Of a stretch of 64,000 nt of DNA, positions 7,570 through 16,006 are shown piece by piece (within the stretch, counting starts at the first letter, position 1; each line of letters starts with the position of its first letter). The translations under genes were made by a program, and so were the position numbers. The DNA is from CAVTWD01 sp963738325 (GTDB taxonomy: Bacteria; Actinomycetota; Acidimicrobiia; Acidimicrobiales; Ilumatobacteraceae): NCBI GenBank assembly GCA_963738325.1, contig CAVTWD010000013.1, forward strand, positions 310,001 to 374,000, read 5' to 3'. The notes beneath the pieces are model-generated. The model saw only the letters and a program-made list of their open reading frames with translations. It did not search any database and had not been told where the DNA came from.

Positions 7570-7832
7570 CACGTCACCGGACGCCCACCCCCGCGCACCT
7601 CGGAGCTACGATCGGTCTTGATCGTGCCCGGGGCTCGGGGGCGGTCATCGGAGTCAGCGGGGCCGGGCTGCGAGGCCCGGCTCCGTCGCGCTGGAGCCAC
7701 CACCAGCTCCGCGATGCGGTCGAGGACGACCGGGTCGGTCACGTGGCGCCCGAAGCCCTGGGCCTCGGCGGCGGCCAGGGCGCGCTCGACGGCCTCCTCG
7801 AACGTCTCAGGTTCGGAGCGGCGGGCGGTCAT
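7569..7832 (-). CDS. Unknown small protein, 87 aa
   Basis: The ATG overlaps the stop of the 61-aa gene by four bases. The first 50 residues are helical (FEEAVERALAAAEAQGFGRH and LDRIAELVVAPARRSR). The rest is Pro/Arg/Ser-rich and probably disordered. No family is recognised; the tight overlaps show it belongs to the leftward operon. Confidence 0.65.
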   Translation of the reverse strand: MTARRSEPETFEEAVERALAAAEAQGFGRHVTDPVVLDRIAELVVAPARRSRASQPGPADSDDRPRAPGTIKTDRSSEVRGGGRPVT

Positions 7833-8014
7833 GGCCGGGCCGCTACGTCAGGTTCCACCGGCTCGGTCATCCCGTGCTCGGAGAGCAGACGCCGACCGGC
7901 GTCGTAGCGGGCCTGGAGGATCTCGGCCTCCTGGCGCAGTCGCCGGGCCGTGGCCTCGTGGCGAGCCGCCGCCGCCCGCTTCCGGCCCGCAGTGGCGGCA
8001 TCAGAAGCGTGCAT
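7829..8014 (-). CDS. Small coiled-coil protein, first gene of the leftward operon
   Basis: GGAGGTG lies eight bases before the ATG at 8014, the strongest ribosome site of the operon. The 61-aa product is a single Ala/Arg/Glu-rich helix (RKRAAAARHEATARRLRQEA) with a short Pro-rich tail. No family is recognised. From here the genes at 8014 to 3504 follow on one strand, mostly with 1-4 base overlaps, which suggests one transcript. Confidence 0.65.
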   Translation of the reverse strand: MHASDAATAGRKRAAAARHEATARRLRQEAEILQARYDAGRRLLSEHGMTEPVEPDVAARP

Positions 8015-8292
8015 CGGTTGGCACCTCCGATCGCTCGGAACGGAGGTACGCCCGGCTATGTGGGCCGGCCGCTCACGACTTCACGCCCCCGACCTTCTGG
8101 TGAGGTCGCCGGAGCTGGCTGGGTGGGTACGCCGTCCTCCCGCTACCACCCTCCCGGGCGGGACACCATGCCCCCCGGAGTGCCGGTCGCTGTGTGCCGT
8201 GTGAGGTCTCGCTCCTCGTGCCGCCACGGCGGGCACGGCTCGAACTACAGCCGTGACATTAGCTCGTTGACCGCGGTGTCGCTAGACCTGCA
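8015..8292. other. Gap between the recombinase gene and the leftward operon
   Basis: It should hold the operon promoter, but I see no convincing -35/-10 pair. An imperfect GC-rich hairpin (CGTGCCGCC with GGCGGGCACG, about 8217-8238) lies downstream of the recombinase stop and may end its transcript. Confidence 0.4.
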
Positions 8293-9792
8293 TCACGCTC
8301 GCCACGTCCAGCCGTCAATGCGGCGGGAGTCGAAGCGGTTGCCGCCCTTGCCGACCGGGGCGATGACGACGTGGTCGAGGACCGAGCGCACGATGGCCTG
8401 GCGCCAGTCGAGGTCGTCGGCGCGGCGCTCCCACTCGGCCCGGAGCTCGTTGCGCCGGCCGGCGTAGCGGCCCACCGCGGCCATGGTGGTGTCGGTCCCG
8501 AGCCGGGCCCGGGCGGCCTCCATCTGGCGCTCGAGACCGGCGGCCATGACGTCGAAGCGGCGCTTGTTGAGCTTGCCGGCGGCGACGTCGAGGGCGTACT
8601 CGTCCAGCTCCCGCTCCAGGTGGACCAGGGCCCGCTCGGCGTCCCGGTCCCCGCCGGCCTGGGCCCGCAGCGCCTTGGCGAACTCCTTGCTCTCGATGTG
8701 GCGCAGCACGGCCTCGGCCACGATCGCCTCGGTCTGCTCGGCCCGGATGGTCACGCCACCGCAGCCGGGGTGGTGGAGGTCGCGGGCCGGCGAGCAGGTG
8801 TAGACCGGCACCGGGCGGCCCTTGTTCCACAGCGGCTTGGAGTGCAGCGGCGCGTCGCACTTGCCGCAGCGCAGCAGCCCGCCCGACAGCAGGTAGCGCC
8901 GGGCCGCTCGGCGCTTCGGACGGTTCTCGTCGGTGAGGGCGCGGCGAGCCCGGCGCCACGTCGCCACGTCCACGATGGCCCGCTCGGCCCAGGCCGCCGG
9001 GCCGACCTCCTGGTCCTTGTGCATCCTGAGGCCGGCGTTGGTCCCGTTGAGGACCACCCGGCGCAGGTTGGTGGCGTTCCAGGGGTTGCCGGTGCGGGTG
9101 CGCACGCCCCGGCGGTTGAGGTCCCGGGCGATGGGCGTGAGCGTCTCCCCGGCCGCCACCCGCCGAGTCACCTCGGCCACGATGGGCGCCTCGTCGGCGT
9201 CGGGCACGAGGGCGCGGGTGTCCTCGTCGCCCTTGTAGGTCGCCTTGTGGCCGGTGCGCTGCCAGCCGTAGGGCCGCGGCCCTCCATTGGGGCTGCCCCG
9301 GTCACGAAGGTCCTCGTGGAGGTCCTGGGTGCGCTGGGAGATGCGCTCGGACTCGGCCCGGGCATCGACGGCGGCCTTGCGGAAGCGGGCTCGGCCGTTC
9401 ACGGTCTCCAAGTCGTAGTTGTCCTCGTCGGTGTGCACCACCACGTCGTGGGCCCGGAAGAAGTCGATGAGGTCCTCGCAGACCCTGAGGTCCTGGCGGG
9501 TGAGGCGGTCGAGGGCGGTGGTGATGAGGTGGCCGTGGTCCCCGCGCCGCAGCACCGCCATCGCCGCGTCCCACTCGGTGCGCTTGCGGGTCGCCCGGTA
9601 GCCGCTGGCGTCGTTGTCCATGAACACGTGGTCGGCCTCGACGTCGATGCGCAGGCGGGCGGCGATGCGCTCGGCCTTGCGCCGGTGGCGCTCGATGGCG
9701 AGTTCGTCGCCCAGCTCGTCCTTGGAGATGCGCAGGGAGATGACGCCGCGCCGGGAGCGGCGGAGGTGGTCGGAGGTGATGGCTGTCGTCAT
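8293..9792 (-). CDS. Large serine recombinase (integrase of the element)
   Basis: The 499-aa protein has the three parts of large serine integrases. The N-terminal resolvase domain has RISKD with probable nucleophile Ser23 and the catalytic Arg in TALDRLTRQD. The recombinase domain begins near GGPRPYGWQR. A zinc ribbon follows (LLRCGKCDAPLHSK, then YTCSPARDLHHPGCGG), with a long coiled-coil tail. It catalyses attP x attB integration by double-strand breaks at a 2-bp core. The ATG lies 23 bp from the attR core, as usual for such integrases, and has no clear ribosome site. In the excised circle its upstream region would be the element's left end. Confidence 0.97.
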   Translation of the reverse strand: MTTAITSDHLRRSRRGVISLRISKDELGDELAIERHRRKAERIAARLRIDVEADHVFMDNDASGYRATRKRTEWDAAMAVLRRGDHGHLITTALDRLTRQDLRVCEDLIDFFRAHDVVVHTDEDNYDLETVNGRARFRKAAVDARAESERISQRTQDLHEDLRDRGSPNGGPRPYGWQRTGHKATYKGDEDTRALVPDADEAPIVAEVTRRVAAGETLTPIARDLNRRGVRTRTGNPWNATNLRRVVLNGTNAGLRMHKDQEVGPAAWAERAIVDVATWRRARRALTDENRPKRRAARRYLLSGGLLRCGKCDAPLHSKPLWNKGRPVPVYTCSPARDLHHPGCGGVTIRAEQTEAIVAEAVLRHIESKEFAKALRAQAGGDRDAERALVHLERELDEYALDVAAGKLNKRRFDVMAAGLERQMEAARARLGTDTTMAAVGRYAGRRNELRAEWERRADDLDWRQAIVRSVLDHVVIAPVGKGGNRFDSRRIDGWTWRA

Positions 9793-9799
9793 AGGTGGT

Positions 9800-9832
9800 T
9801 AAGGCTACTAGCCCGAAGGCAACGAGTTCTGC
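9800..9832. other. attR attachment site
   Basis: Element sequence (AAGGCTACTAGCCC) meets host sequence (AGGCAACGAGTTCTG) around GA at 9815-9816. The host side resumes the VOC frame exactly: with the CCC codon taken from the left flank, GAA GGC AAC GAG TTC TGC CTG CAG TAG follows, ending at 9841. Confidence 0.85.
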
Positions 9833-9841
9833 CTGCAGTAG
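9815..9841 (+). pseudogene. Detached 3' end of the VOC gene
   Basis: Codons GAA GGC AAC GAG TTC TGC CTG CAG TAG restore the family-typical ending DPEGNEFCLQ when joined to the sequence left of 789. This is direct evidence for the insertion point. Confidence 0.85.
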
Positions 9842-9928
9842 TCAGGGGATCCCGCCCGGGCGACGTTGGCCAGCACCCTGCAGCAGGCCCGTCTCCTCCT
9901 GGCGAGCCGCCGGTGAAGGCGGCTTCCG

Positions 9929-11167
9929 TCAGGTCGAAGTCGTCGCGCCGGTTGTCGTCTCGCCGGTTGTCGCCGGGGTTGTCCCGGCGATCGTGGTGGT
10001 GGTCGGCGCGGTGCTCGTCGTGGTGGCCGTCACCGCGGTCTTGACGCTCGCGAGGGCCTGTTCGAAAGCGGCCAGGGTCGCGGCGTCGACCGCGCCGGTG
10101 GGTGGGACACCGAGCGCGGTCTGGAACCCCTTCAACGCGTCGGTGAGCTCCTGGGTCCATTTGCCGTCGATCGGACCCGTCCAGTAGCCGGTCAGCTTGA
10201 GCACCGTCTGCACCGAGGCGGTCTGGGTCAGCTCCTGCGCGGCCGCCTGCTGGCCGAGCGCCGCCAACTTCTTCTCGAGTGCGAGCGCGGTTGCCTGGTC
10301 GACGTAGCCTGTCGTGGGGAGCCCATTCTCGGTCTGGAGCTGCTTCACGGCGTCCATGGTCTGCGGTCCGTAGATCCCGTCGATCGATTCCTTGTAGTAG
10401 CCCGCCTGCTGCAACTCGGTCTGCAGGGCGGCGGTGTAGTCGGTTACTTGGGCGACCGCTTGGGCTTGCTGCTCATCCGTGAGGCAACCCGAGTCGGCCA
10501 GCAGCTTCAGCCATGCGATCTCGAGCGCCACTGCGGCCGAGTTGTACGACGCCGTCGCCTCGACCAGCGGCGTCGAGTCCGTGATCCCTTGCGAAGTCTT
10601 GGCAAGGTCGTCTTCAGCCTGCTTGACGCGGGTGATCGTCGCGGGCGGGATGAGTGTCGTCGTGGTCGTCGACGTGGGTGCGGTCGAGCTCGTCGACGCG
10701 CCCGATGCCGTGGCCTTCGCGTCCGCCAGCGCGGCCTGAGCGTCGGCCAACTCCTTCTCTGCGCTCGCGACCTCGTTCTGCGCCTGCTCGATCGCGGCGG
10801 CGGCAGAGGAGACCGACTCGCGTGGCGCGGCGAGGTCGGCGCCGCCCGTCTTCACGTCGCCGACGGTGGCTTTGCTGTCCGCGAACAACTTGCCGTAACG
10901 ATCCAGGGCCACGACGTAGTCCTTGGCCCCGCTGCAGAACTGCTGGCTGGCCTCGGTGAGCGTCGCCTTGGCCGTCGCGACGTTCGTCTGCGCGGTCGTG
11001 ACTCGAGCCTGGGCGGCTGCGACCGGGTCCGTCGTCGTCGTCGTGGCCGCAGTTTTCGAGCCGCTGCTGCAGGCCGCGGCCAGCACTGCGACGCCGATCA
11101 GGGCCGCGGCGCGCGGGCGCATCTTCCAACGCGTCGGCGGTGGCACGCACGGTCCCAGCTGCCGCAT
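9929..11167 (-). CDS. Lipoprotein with two peptidoglycan-binding domains
   Basis: The ATG at 11167 has a GGGAGG site; a GTG three bases earlier and ATG 11122 are alternatives. A signal peptide ends in a lipobox, GVAVLAAACSSG, so the protein is probably anchored outside the membrane. A Thr-rich linker and long Ala/Glu/Gln coiled-coil region (about 40-230) follow. Two peptidoglycan-binding type 1 domains come next: TELQQAGYYKESIDGIYGP with QLQTENGLPTTGYVD, and LKLTGYWTGPIDGKWT with GFQTALGVPPTGAVD. The C-terminus is a Thr-rich tail. It likely acts at the cell wall. The next gene upstream on this strand is another envelope lipoprotein. Confidence 0.88.
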   Translation of the reverse strand: MRQLGPCVPPPTRWKMRPRAAALIGVAVLAAACSSGSKTAATTTTTDPVAAAQARVTTAQTNVATAKATLTEASQQFCSGAKDYVVALDRYGKLFADSKATVGDVKTGGADLAAPRESVSSAAAAIEQAQNEVASAEKELADAQAALADAKATASGASTSSTAPTSTTTTTLIPPATITRVKQAEDDLAKTSQGITDSTPLVEATASYNSAAVALEIAWLKLLADSGCLTDEQQAQAVAQVTDYTAALQTELQQAGYYKESIDGIYGPQTMDAVKQLQTENGLPTTGYVDQATALALEKKLAALGQQAAAQELTQTASVQTVLKLTGYWTGPIDGKWTQELTDALKGFQTALGVPPTGAVDAATLAAFEQALASVKTAVTATTTSTAPTTTTIAGTTPATTGETTTGATTST

Positions 11168-11239
11168 CACGGCCTCCCTTTTGATGGCCAGACGGACCGT
11201 ACCGGAGTGTCGTCGAGACGTCGACGCTCCCCGGACCCT

Positions 11240-12061
11240 TCAGCTGGGTGGGCGGGGCGCAGCCGGTGGGGCCAAGCTGGCACGGGCCAGCGATGTTGCG
11301 CTGTGCAGCTCGGTCGCCCGAGTCCTCACTTCGTCGAGTTCCGCTGACGACGGTGGTTGCGGGCGTAGCGCGAGCGCGTCGAGCGCCGCGTGCAAGGCGC
11401 GCAGCGGCTCCTGCACCTGGGCGAGGCTACGTCGTGATGCGTCGTCGGGGGCTGACGCCACGAGCTGCTGGACCGAAGCCATGAGCGTGGCCAGCTTCGC
11501 GGCATCAGCGCTGGCCACCGTGCCCAGTCCGCCGGGCGCCAGCCCCACGAGATGGGTGGTGATCTGGTCCGACTCGTCGAGGGAGGCCGCCGTCTCCGCC
11601 GGCCATCGGGGTGCCTTGCGCGAGCGGAGCAGGAGGACGATCCCGACGATGATGGCCACCACGGCGAGGCCAACCAGCAGCCACGGCCACCACGAGGAAC
11701 CGCTCGACTCGCCGGCTGCGGTTGTGGAACTTGCCGCGGCGGTTGTCGCCGGTGCGGGGGCGGGCGTTGTTGCCGCGGCCGGCGGCTGTGTGCGCCGCGG
11801 CGGCGGCGTGGTGGTGGTGGTGGTGGTGGTGGTGGTGGCCGTCTCGGTCGCGGGCGGCTGGGTGGTCCCGGCGTCGCCCGAAGGCGCCTCGCTGCTCGAA
11901 CGCGGCGGTGAAGACGTCGAGTTCCCGGTCGTGGGCACCTGGGTCGAACGGGTCACCCCTGACGGCAGGGAGACGGATCCTCCGCCGGAGCTCGAGCACG
12001 AGACTCCGACGATCGCGACGGCGGCGGCCAACGCGGCGAGCCAGCGTGAGCGCATCGGCAC
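11240..12061 (-). CDS. Thr-rich lipoprotein with one transmembrane helix
   Basis: The start is GTG 12061 or ATG 12055; no clear ribosome site. A lipobox-like signal (AAAVAIVGVSCSSSG) is followed by about 110 disordered residues rich in Thr, Pro and Ser, including a run of ten Thr. A membrane helix follows (SWWPWLLVGLAVVAIIVGIV, about 125-145), ending in Arg/Lys. The last 120 residues form a helical domain with LASVQQLVASAPDD. No enzymatic motif is seen. It probably acts at the cell envelope with the neighbouring peptidoglycan-binding lipoprotein. Confidence 0.75.
   Translation of the reverse strand: MPMRSRWLAALAAAVAIVGVSCSSSGGGSVSLPSGVTRSTQVPTTGNSTSSPPRSSSEAPSGDAGTTQPPATETATTTTTTTTTTPPPRRTQPPAAATTPAPAPATTAAASSTTAAGESSGSSWWPWLLVGLAVVAIIVGIVLLLRSRKAPRWPAETAASLDESDQITTHLVGLAPGGLGTVASADAAKLATLMASVQQLVASAPDDASRRSLAQVQEPLRALHAALDALALRPQPPSSAELDEVRTRATELHSATSLARASLAPPAAPRPPS
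11808..11838. repeat. GTG trinucleotide repeat, about ten units
   Basis: Uninterrupted run of GTG on the plus strand, encoding the poly-Thr run (ACC codons) of the lipoprotein on the minus strand. Confidence 0.9.
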
Positions 12062-12550
12062 ATCATCGTCGATCCGGTCGGCGTGGCATTGTCGGTCGGA
12101 GGGCAGAAACCACTCGATGCGGTACGCACATGCCGTGACGCCAACGCGGGTGCGGTGCCGGCGTGCTCTCCAGCGAGCCGCCCGACATGGTGCGCGAGCC
12201 GATCCGACCGTGACGGCATGCTCGAGGCGAGGGCAGCAGTCGGATCCACGAGAGCGTCCAGCAGGCGGTCACGGCACAGACGGCCGGGGCCGATCTGGCT
12301 CGACGGCCAGCCGCGGAACCGGCGCCACCCCAGCCGCTGGAGCCGGAGGCGGGGGTCCAAGAGGGATTGATGCGCTCGACGAATCTCCGCCCGGTGCTGT
12401 CAGCCATCTCGGCCGATGACGGGGACGGGGACGGCTGCTGCTCTCCCAGCTCGCTTGGGCATCCGCAGGACATGTCTCCCCAGGTCTGCTCCCACCGAGG
12501 TTGTCCAGGTAGGTGCTGGGACTCGGCCGGCATGACGCGCTCTTCGGATG
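12062..12550. other. Gene-poor region with probable coding debris
   Basis: No intact gene is supported. On the plus strand, 12160-12420 contains protein-like text (AGVLSSEPPDMVREPIRP, then a stop, then RIHESVQQAVTAQTAG and ADLARRPAAEPAPPQPLEP), suggesting a decayed gene. I cannot identify it. Confidence 0.35.
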
Positions 12551-12788
12551 AGGTGGCGGCTGATCGACCACCGGAAGCTCGAGGCTCCGCGGTCCACCGC
12601 GTGACATGATCGTCGCCATCGTCCCGCTCGTGTTCTCGGTCCTGTTCACCTGGTGTTCGCGTGGCACGGGAAACAGCTTTCGGGCGCCGTTCTTTCATCC
12701 CGGGCGGCGCACCCCTGCTCGGCATCCCCGGCCTCTAACGCGCAAACGGCAACACATGACCGAGCCAGAACCCGTGCCTCACTACCGG
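12551..12788 (+). pseudogene. Remnant of the C-terminus of an APC amino-acid transporter
   Basis: Frame pieces match the end of the intact transporter at 19251-20675. RWRLIDHRKLEAPR corresponds to KWRLVDHRTLETPR, SVLFTWCSRGTGNSF to SILFIVYSRNTGNSF, and MTEPEPVPHYR to MTEPEPVPAYR, in the same order and spacing. Stops and frame changes interrupt it, and everything before this segment is missing. It lies directly upstream of the P-type ATPase, so a former copy of the transporter once sat beside that gene. Confidence 0.8.
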
Positions 12789-12839
12789 AGAGCCGGTGCT
12801 CTTCGACACCGGCGCGTGTGAGACCGACGAGGAGTCGCA

Positions 12840-15651
12840 ATGAGCAGAACTGAACGCGCACCTCGACCAGTCGAGCCAAGCACAACTGAGCGCGCCGAGA
12901 AGGTCGTCGTGTGGCATCGGATGTCGGCCGGGGATGCGGCGCGTGAGCTAGCGGTGGATCCGGAGTTGGGGCTTGACGCCGACGAGGCCCAACGGCGACT
13001 CGCCGAATACGGGCCGAACCAGCTCACGACCGAGCCGGCGCCGAGCACTTGGGCCGTCGCCCTGGGCCAGCTGTCGAACCCGATGAACATCATGCTCGTG
13101 ATCGTCGCGGTCGCGAGCCTGGTCATCGGGCAGATCGCGACCGGCATGTTCGTTGCGCTGCTGGTGACGTTCAACGTCGTGATGGGCTCGCGGCAGGAGC
13201 TCAAAGCGCGGGCGAGCGTCGAGGCCCTGGCGCAGCTCCAAGTGCCGCACGCGCGGGTGCGGCGATCCGGTCGTGTGGAGGTTGTCGAGTCGGTGGGGCT
13301 CGTCCCGGGCGATGTCGTGTTGTTGGAGGCCGGCGATGTCGTCCCCGCTGACGGCCGCATCATCACCTCGGCGACGCTCGAGGTGCAGGAGGCCGCGCTC
13401 ACCGGTGAGAGCGCGCCCGTCGCCAAGAACGCGACGACGCTCCCCGCGGCCGACGTCGCGCTCGGCGACCGCACGGACATGGTCTTCCAGAACACGCAGG
13501 TCACGCGCGGGACGGCGAGCTTCGTCGTGACCGCGAGTGGTCAGGCAACGCAGATGGGTCGGATCGCCGACATGGTCACCGCGACCCACCGCGTGCGTTC
13601 ACCATTGCAGCGTGAGCTCGATGGCTTGACCAAGATCTTCGGGCTGCTGGCGTGGACGGCGGTCGCGATCATCGCCATCATCGGAATCGCGCGCGGCCAG
13701 GATGCAGAGACGCTGGTGCTGCTGTGCATCTCGACCGCGATCTCCGCTATCCCAGTCGGGCTACCGACGTTCGTGCAGACGATGCTGTCGTCGGGAGCGC
13801 AGCACCTGGCCGAGTCCAAGGCGGTGGTGAAGGCCCTCACCGATGTCGAGACCCTCGGCGGGACGACGGTCATCAACAGCGACAAGACCGGCACGCTGAC
13901 GATGAACGCGATGACGGCGACGGCCATGCTCTCCGACGGTCAATGGTTCCGCATCGAAGGGGGCGGCTACACCAAGAGCGGCGCGATCCTCGGGCGTCGC
14001 TGGCGGGCCGGTGCCGGACTTCGGGCGTCTGGCCCTCGGTCTGGCCCTGTGCTGCGACGCGACCGTCGCCGACGACGGGTCCGTCATCGGCGATCCCACC
14101 GAGGCCGCCTTCGTGGTGCTCGCCGCGAAGATGGGTGTCGGTGCCGAAGAGACCCGGGCGGCCCTCCCACGGCGGGCCGAAGTGCCCTTCGATTCCGAGT
14201 ACAAGTTCATGGCGACGTTCCATGATCGGCCGGACTGGCTCAGCGGCGGCGTGTTGCAGTTGCCGCATTTCATGACGGTCAAGGGCGCACCCGATGTCGT
14301 CATCGGTCGCTGCGGCCACGCGCTCTGGCATGGCGAGCAGGTGCCGATCGCCGAGGTGCGCGCCGATCTCCTCGCCGCGAACCAGCAGATGTCGGAGCAG
14401 GGTCTGCGGGTCCTCGCGTTCGCGGTGCGCGACCTCGACGACGCGACGATGTCAGCCGCGAGCGTCGATCCGATGGCGGCTGTCAGCGAACTGCTGTTGA
14501 TCGCGTTGGTCGGGATCATCGACCCGCTTCGCGCGGAGGCCGCGCACGCCGTGCGGGTAGCGCTCGACGCGGGGATCGACGTGCGGATGATCACCGGCGA
14601 CCACACCGTGACCGCGCGCGCCATCGCCGACCAGCTTCAGCTGGGACCCGGGCTCATTACCGCCACCGAACTCCAACGGCTGTCCGACACCGAGGTGATC
14701 GAACGGCTGCCGCGGCTGCACGTCTTCGGTCGCGTCGCGCCAGAAGACAAGGTCCGCCTTGCCCGGCTCATGCAAGAAGCCGGCGAGGTCGTCGCAATGA
14801 CCGGCGACGCCGTGAATGACGCCGCAGCACTCAAGCAAGCCGACATCGGTGTCGCCATGGGAAGCGGCTCCGAGGTCTCCAAGCAAGCCGCCAAGATCGT
14901 CCTCACCGACGACAACTTCGCCACGCTCGTCCGCGCCGTCGACCTCGGTCGCGACATCTACCGGCGCATCACCTCCTACGTCAAGCTCCAGCTCACGGTG
15001 CTGTCGTCGGTCCTGCAGCTGATGCTGCTCGCGACGATCTTCAACATCAACAGCGGTGTCGCGTTGTTCCCCATGCAGCTGCTGTTCTGCAAGTTCTTCG
15101 TCGTCGTCACCGTTGTCGTCGGCTTCATCGTCGATGTTCCCGACCCCAGCGTCATGCAGCGGCCGCCGCGCAAGCCGGGCACGAGGATCGTCACCCGGCC
15201 CCAAGTCATCCGGTGGCTGGTCAGCGGCTTCGTCGTCGCCGGGCTCGCACTGGCCGTATTGCAGTGGGGTCCCGACACGCCCAGCACCACCCATGCGTCG
15301 ATCTCGATGACCATGGCCTTCGCGATCGTGGCGCTGAGCGCAGTCAACCTCGGGATCGTGATGCGCCGCGAGCGCGAGCCGGCCTGGTCGTCGCCGGTGT
15401 TCCCCTACCTTGGATGGATCATCCTCGGATGGATCCTCACCTGGGCCGCCGTTGAGCTCAACATGCTGCAACGGCTTCTCGACACCGAGAGTTTGACCGG
15501 CGGCCAGTGGCTCGTCGTCCTCGGCTTGTCGGTCGTCGCGCCCGCCATCGTCGGTATCGACAAGACCATCCAGCTCGCCCGGCAGAGCAAGGCCCGCGAC
15601 CGGGCCGCGACAGACACGGGCGGCCGCCCCGCCGCGCCGGTCATCGCATGA
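12840..15651 (+). pseudogene. Cation-transporting P-type ATPase, full length with one frameshift
   Basis: About 936 residues in total. Motifs in order: N-terminal cation-ATPase domain; LTGESAPV (TGES at 188-191); membrane helix 4 with ISAIPVGLPTF; phosphorylation site SDKTGTLT (Asp348); KGAPDVV; ITGDHTVTARA; TGDAVNDAAALKQADIG; and C-terminal membrane helices. The layout is P2-like. However, the usual PEGLP is PVGLP, which removes the acidic ion ligand of calcium pumps, so the ion is uncertain; a proton or monovalent cation is possible. One extra base near 13991-13995 shifts the frame after GGYTKSGAILG; removing it gives GVAGGPVPDF and restores the protein. It may be a sequencing error. Confidence 0.88.
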
Positions 15652-16006
15652 AAGAGCGCGGGCACGCCCGGCATCGTGGCCATGTCCTCTCCGAGGCGTC
15701 GAGGCCGCGACGGCTGCCATCGGACGCCCCTCGTTCGCTGTGCAACTGAGCGGTCAGCGTCGCGCCACGAACGACCGCGCGCCGCAGCAGCTCGGCCGGC
15801 GACGTCGACGGGTTCGGACACTCGACGCGGCCAGCGCACGCGAGCTTTCCACGCCGGTTCACCGAACGTTCACCGCTGCGTCGCCGGTTCGACGCTCGAT
15901 CGAATCAGAGCCAGCCCGGGGACGCTCAGGCGTGAGGGGACGCAGCAGTACTATCCGCCCGACACCCGGGCTTCGCGTTGGGACAGCGGGGGTGAGGAGG
16001 TTGGCC
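15652..16006. other. Upstream region of the arginine deiminase operon
   Basis: No gene is supported in these 355 bases. A TACTAT box at 15949-15954 could be the -10 element of the arc operon promoter, about 53 bases before the arcB start; I see no good -35. No ArgR-type palindrome stands out. Confidence 0.35.

Larger units (their letters stand above)
791..9816. mobile_element. 9,026-bp integrative element with a large serine recombinase
   Basis: The element is bounded by a shared CCCGA (786-790 at the left, 9812-9816 at the right) and splits a VOC gene near its 3' end. A 499-aa serine recombinase starts 23 bp inside the right boundary. Joining the two element ends gives an attP whose centre reads CTAGCCC-GA-GGGCTAG, a perfect palindrome around a GA dinucleotide; the 21-bp arms match at 15 of 21 positions. 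Joining the flanks gives the intact VOC frame. No capsid, terminase, relaxase or replication initiator is recognisable, so it is a small integrative element or satellite rather than a complete phage or conjugative element. Confidence 0.9.

Noticed and set aside
8371..10044. A 557-codon plus-strand open frame opposite the serine recombinase
   Set aside because: It is the mirror of a GC-rich gene: the minus-strand protein has complete recombinase motifs, while this frame is Val/Gly/Leu-rich without any domain and runs across attR.
12606..12821. A 71-aa membrane-protein gene
   Set aside because: Its residues match the end of the antiporter at 19251-20675 with frame changes, so it is a remnant, not a gene.
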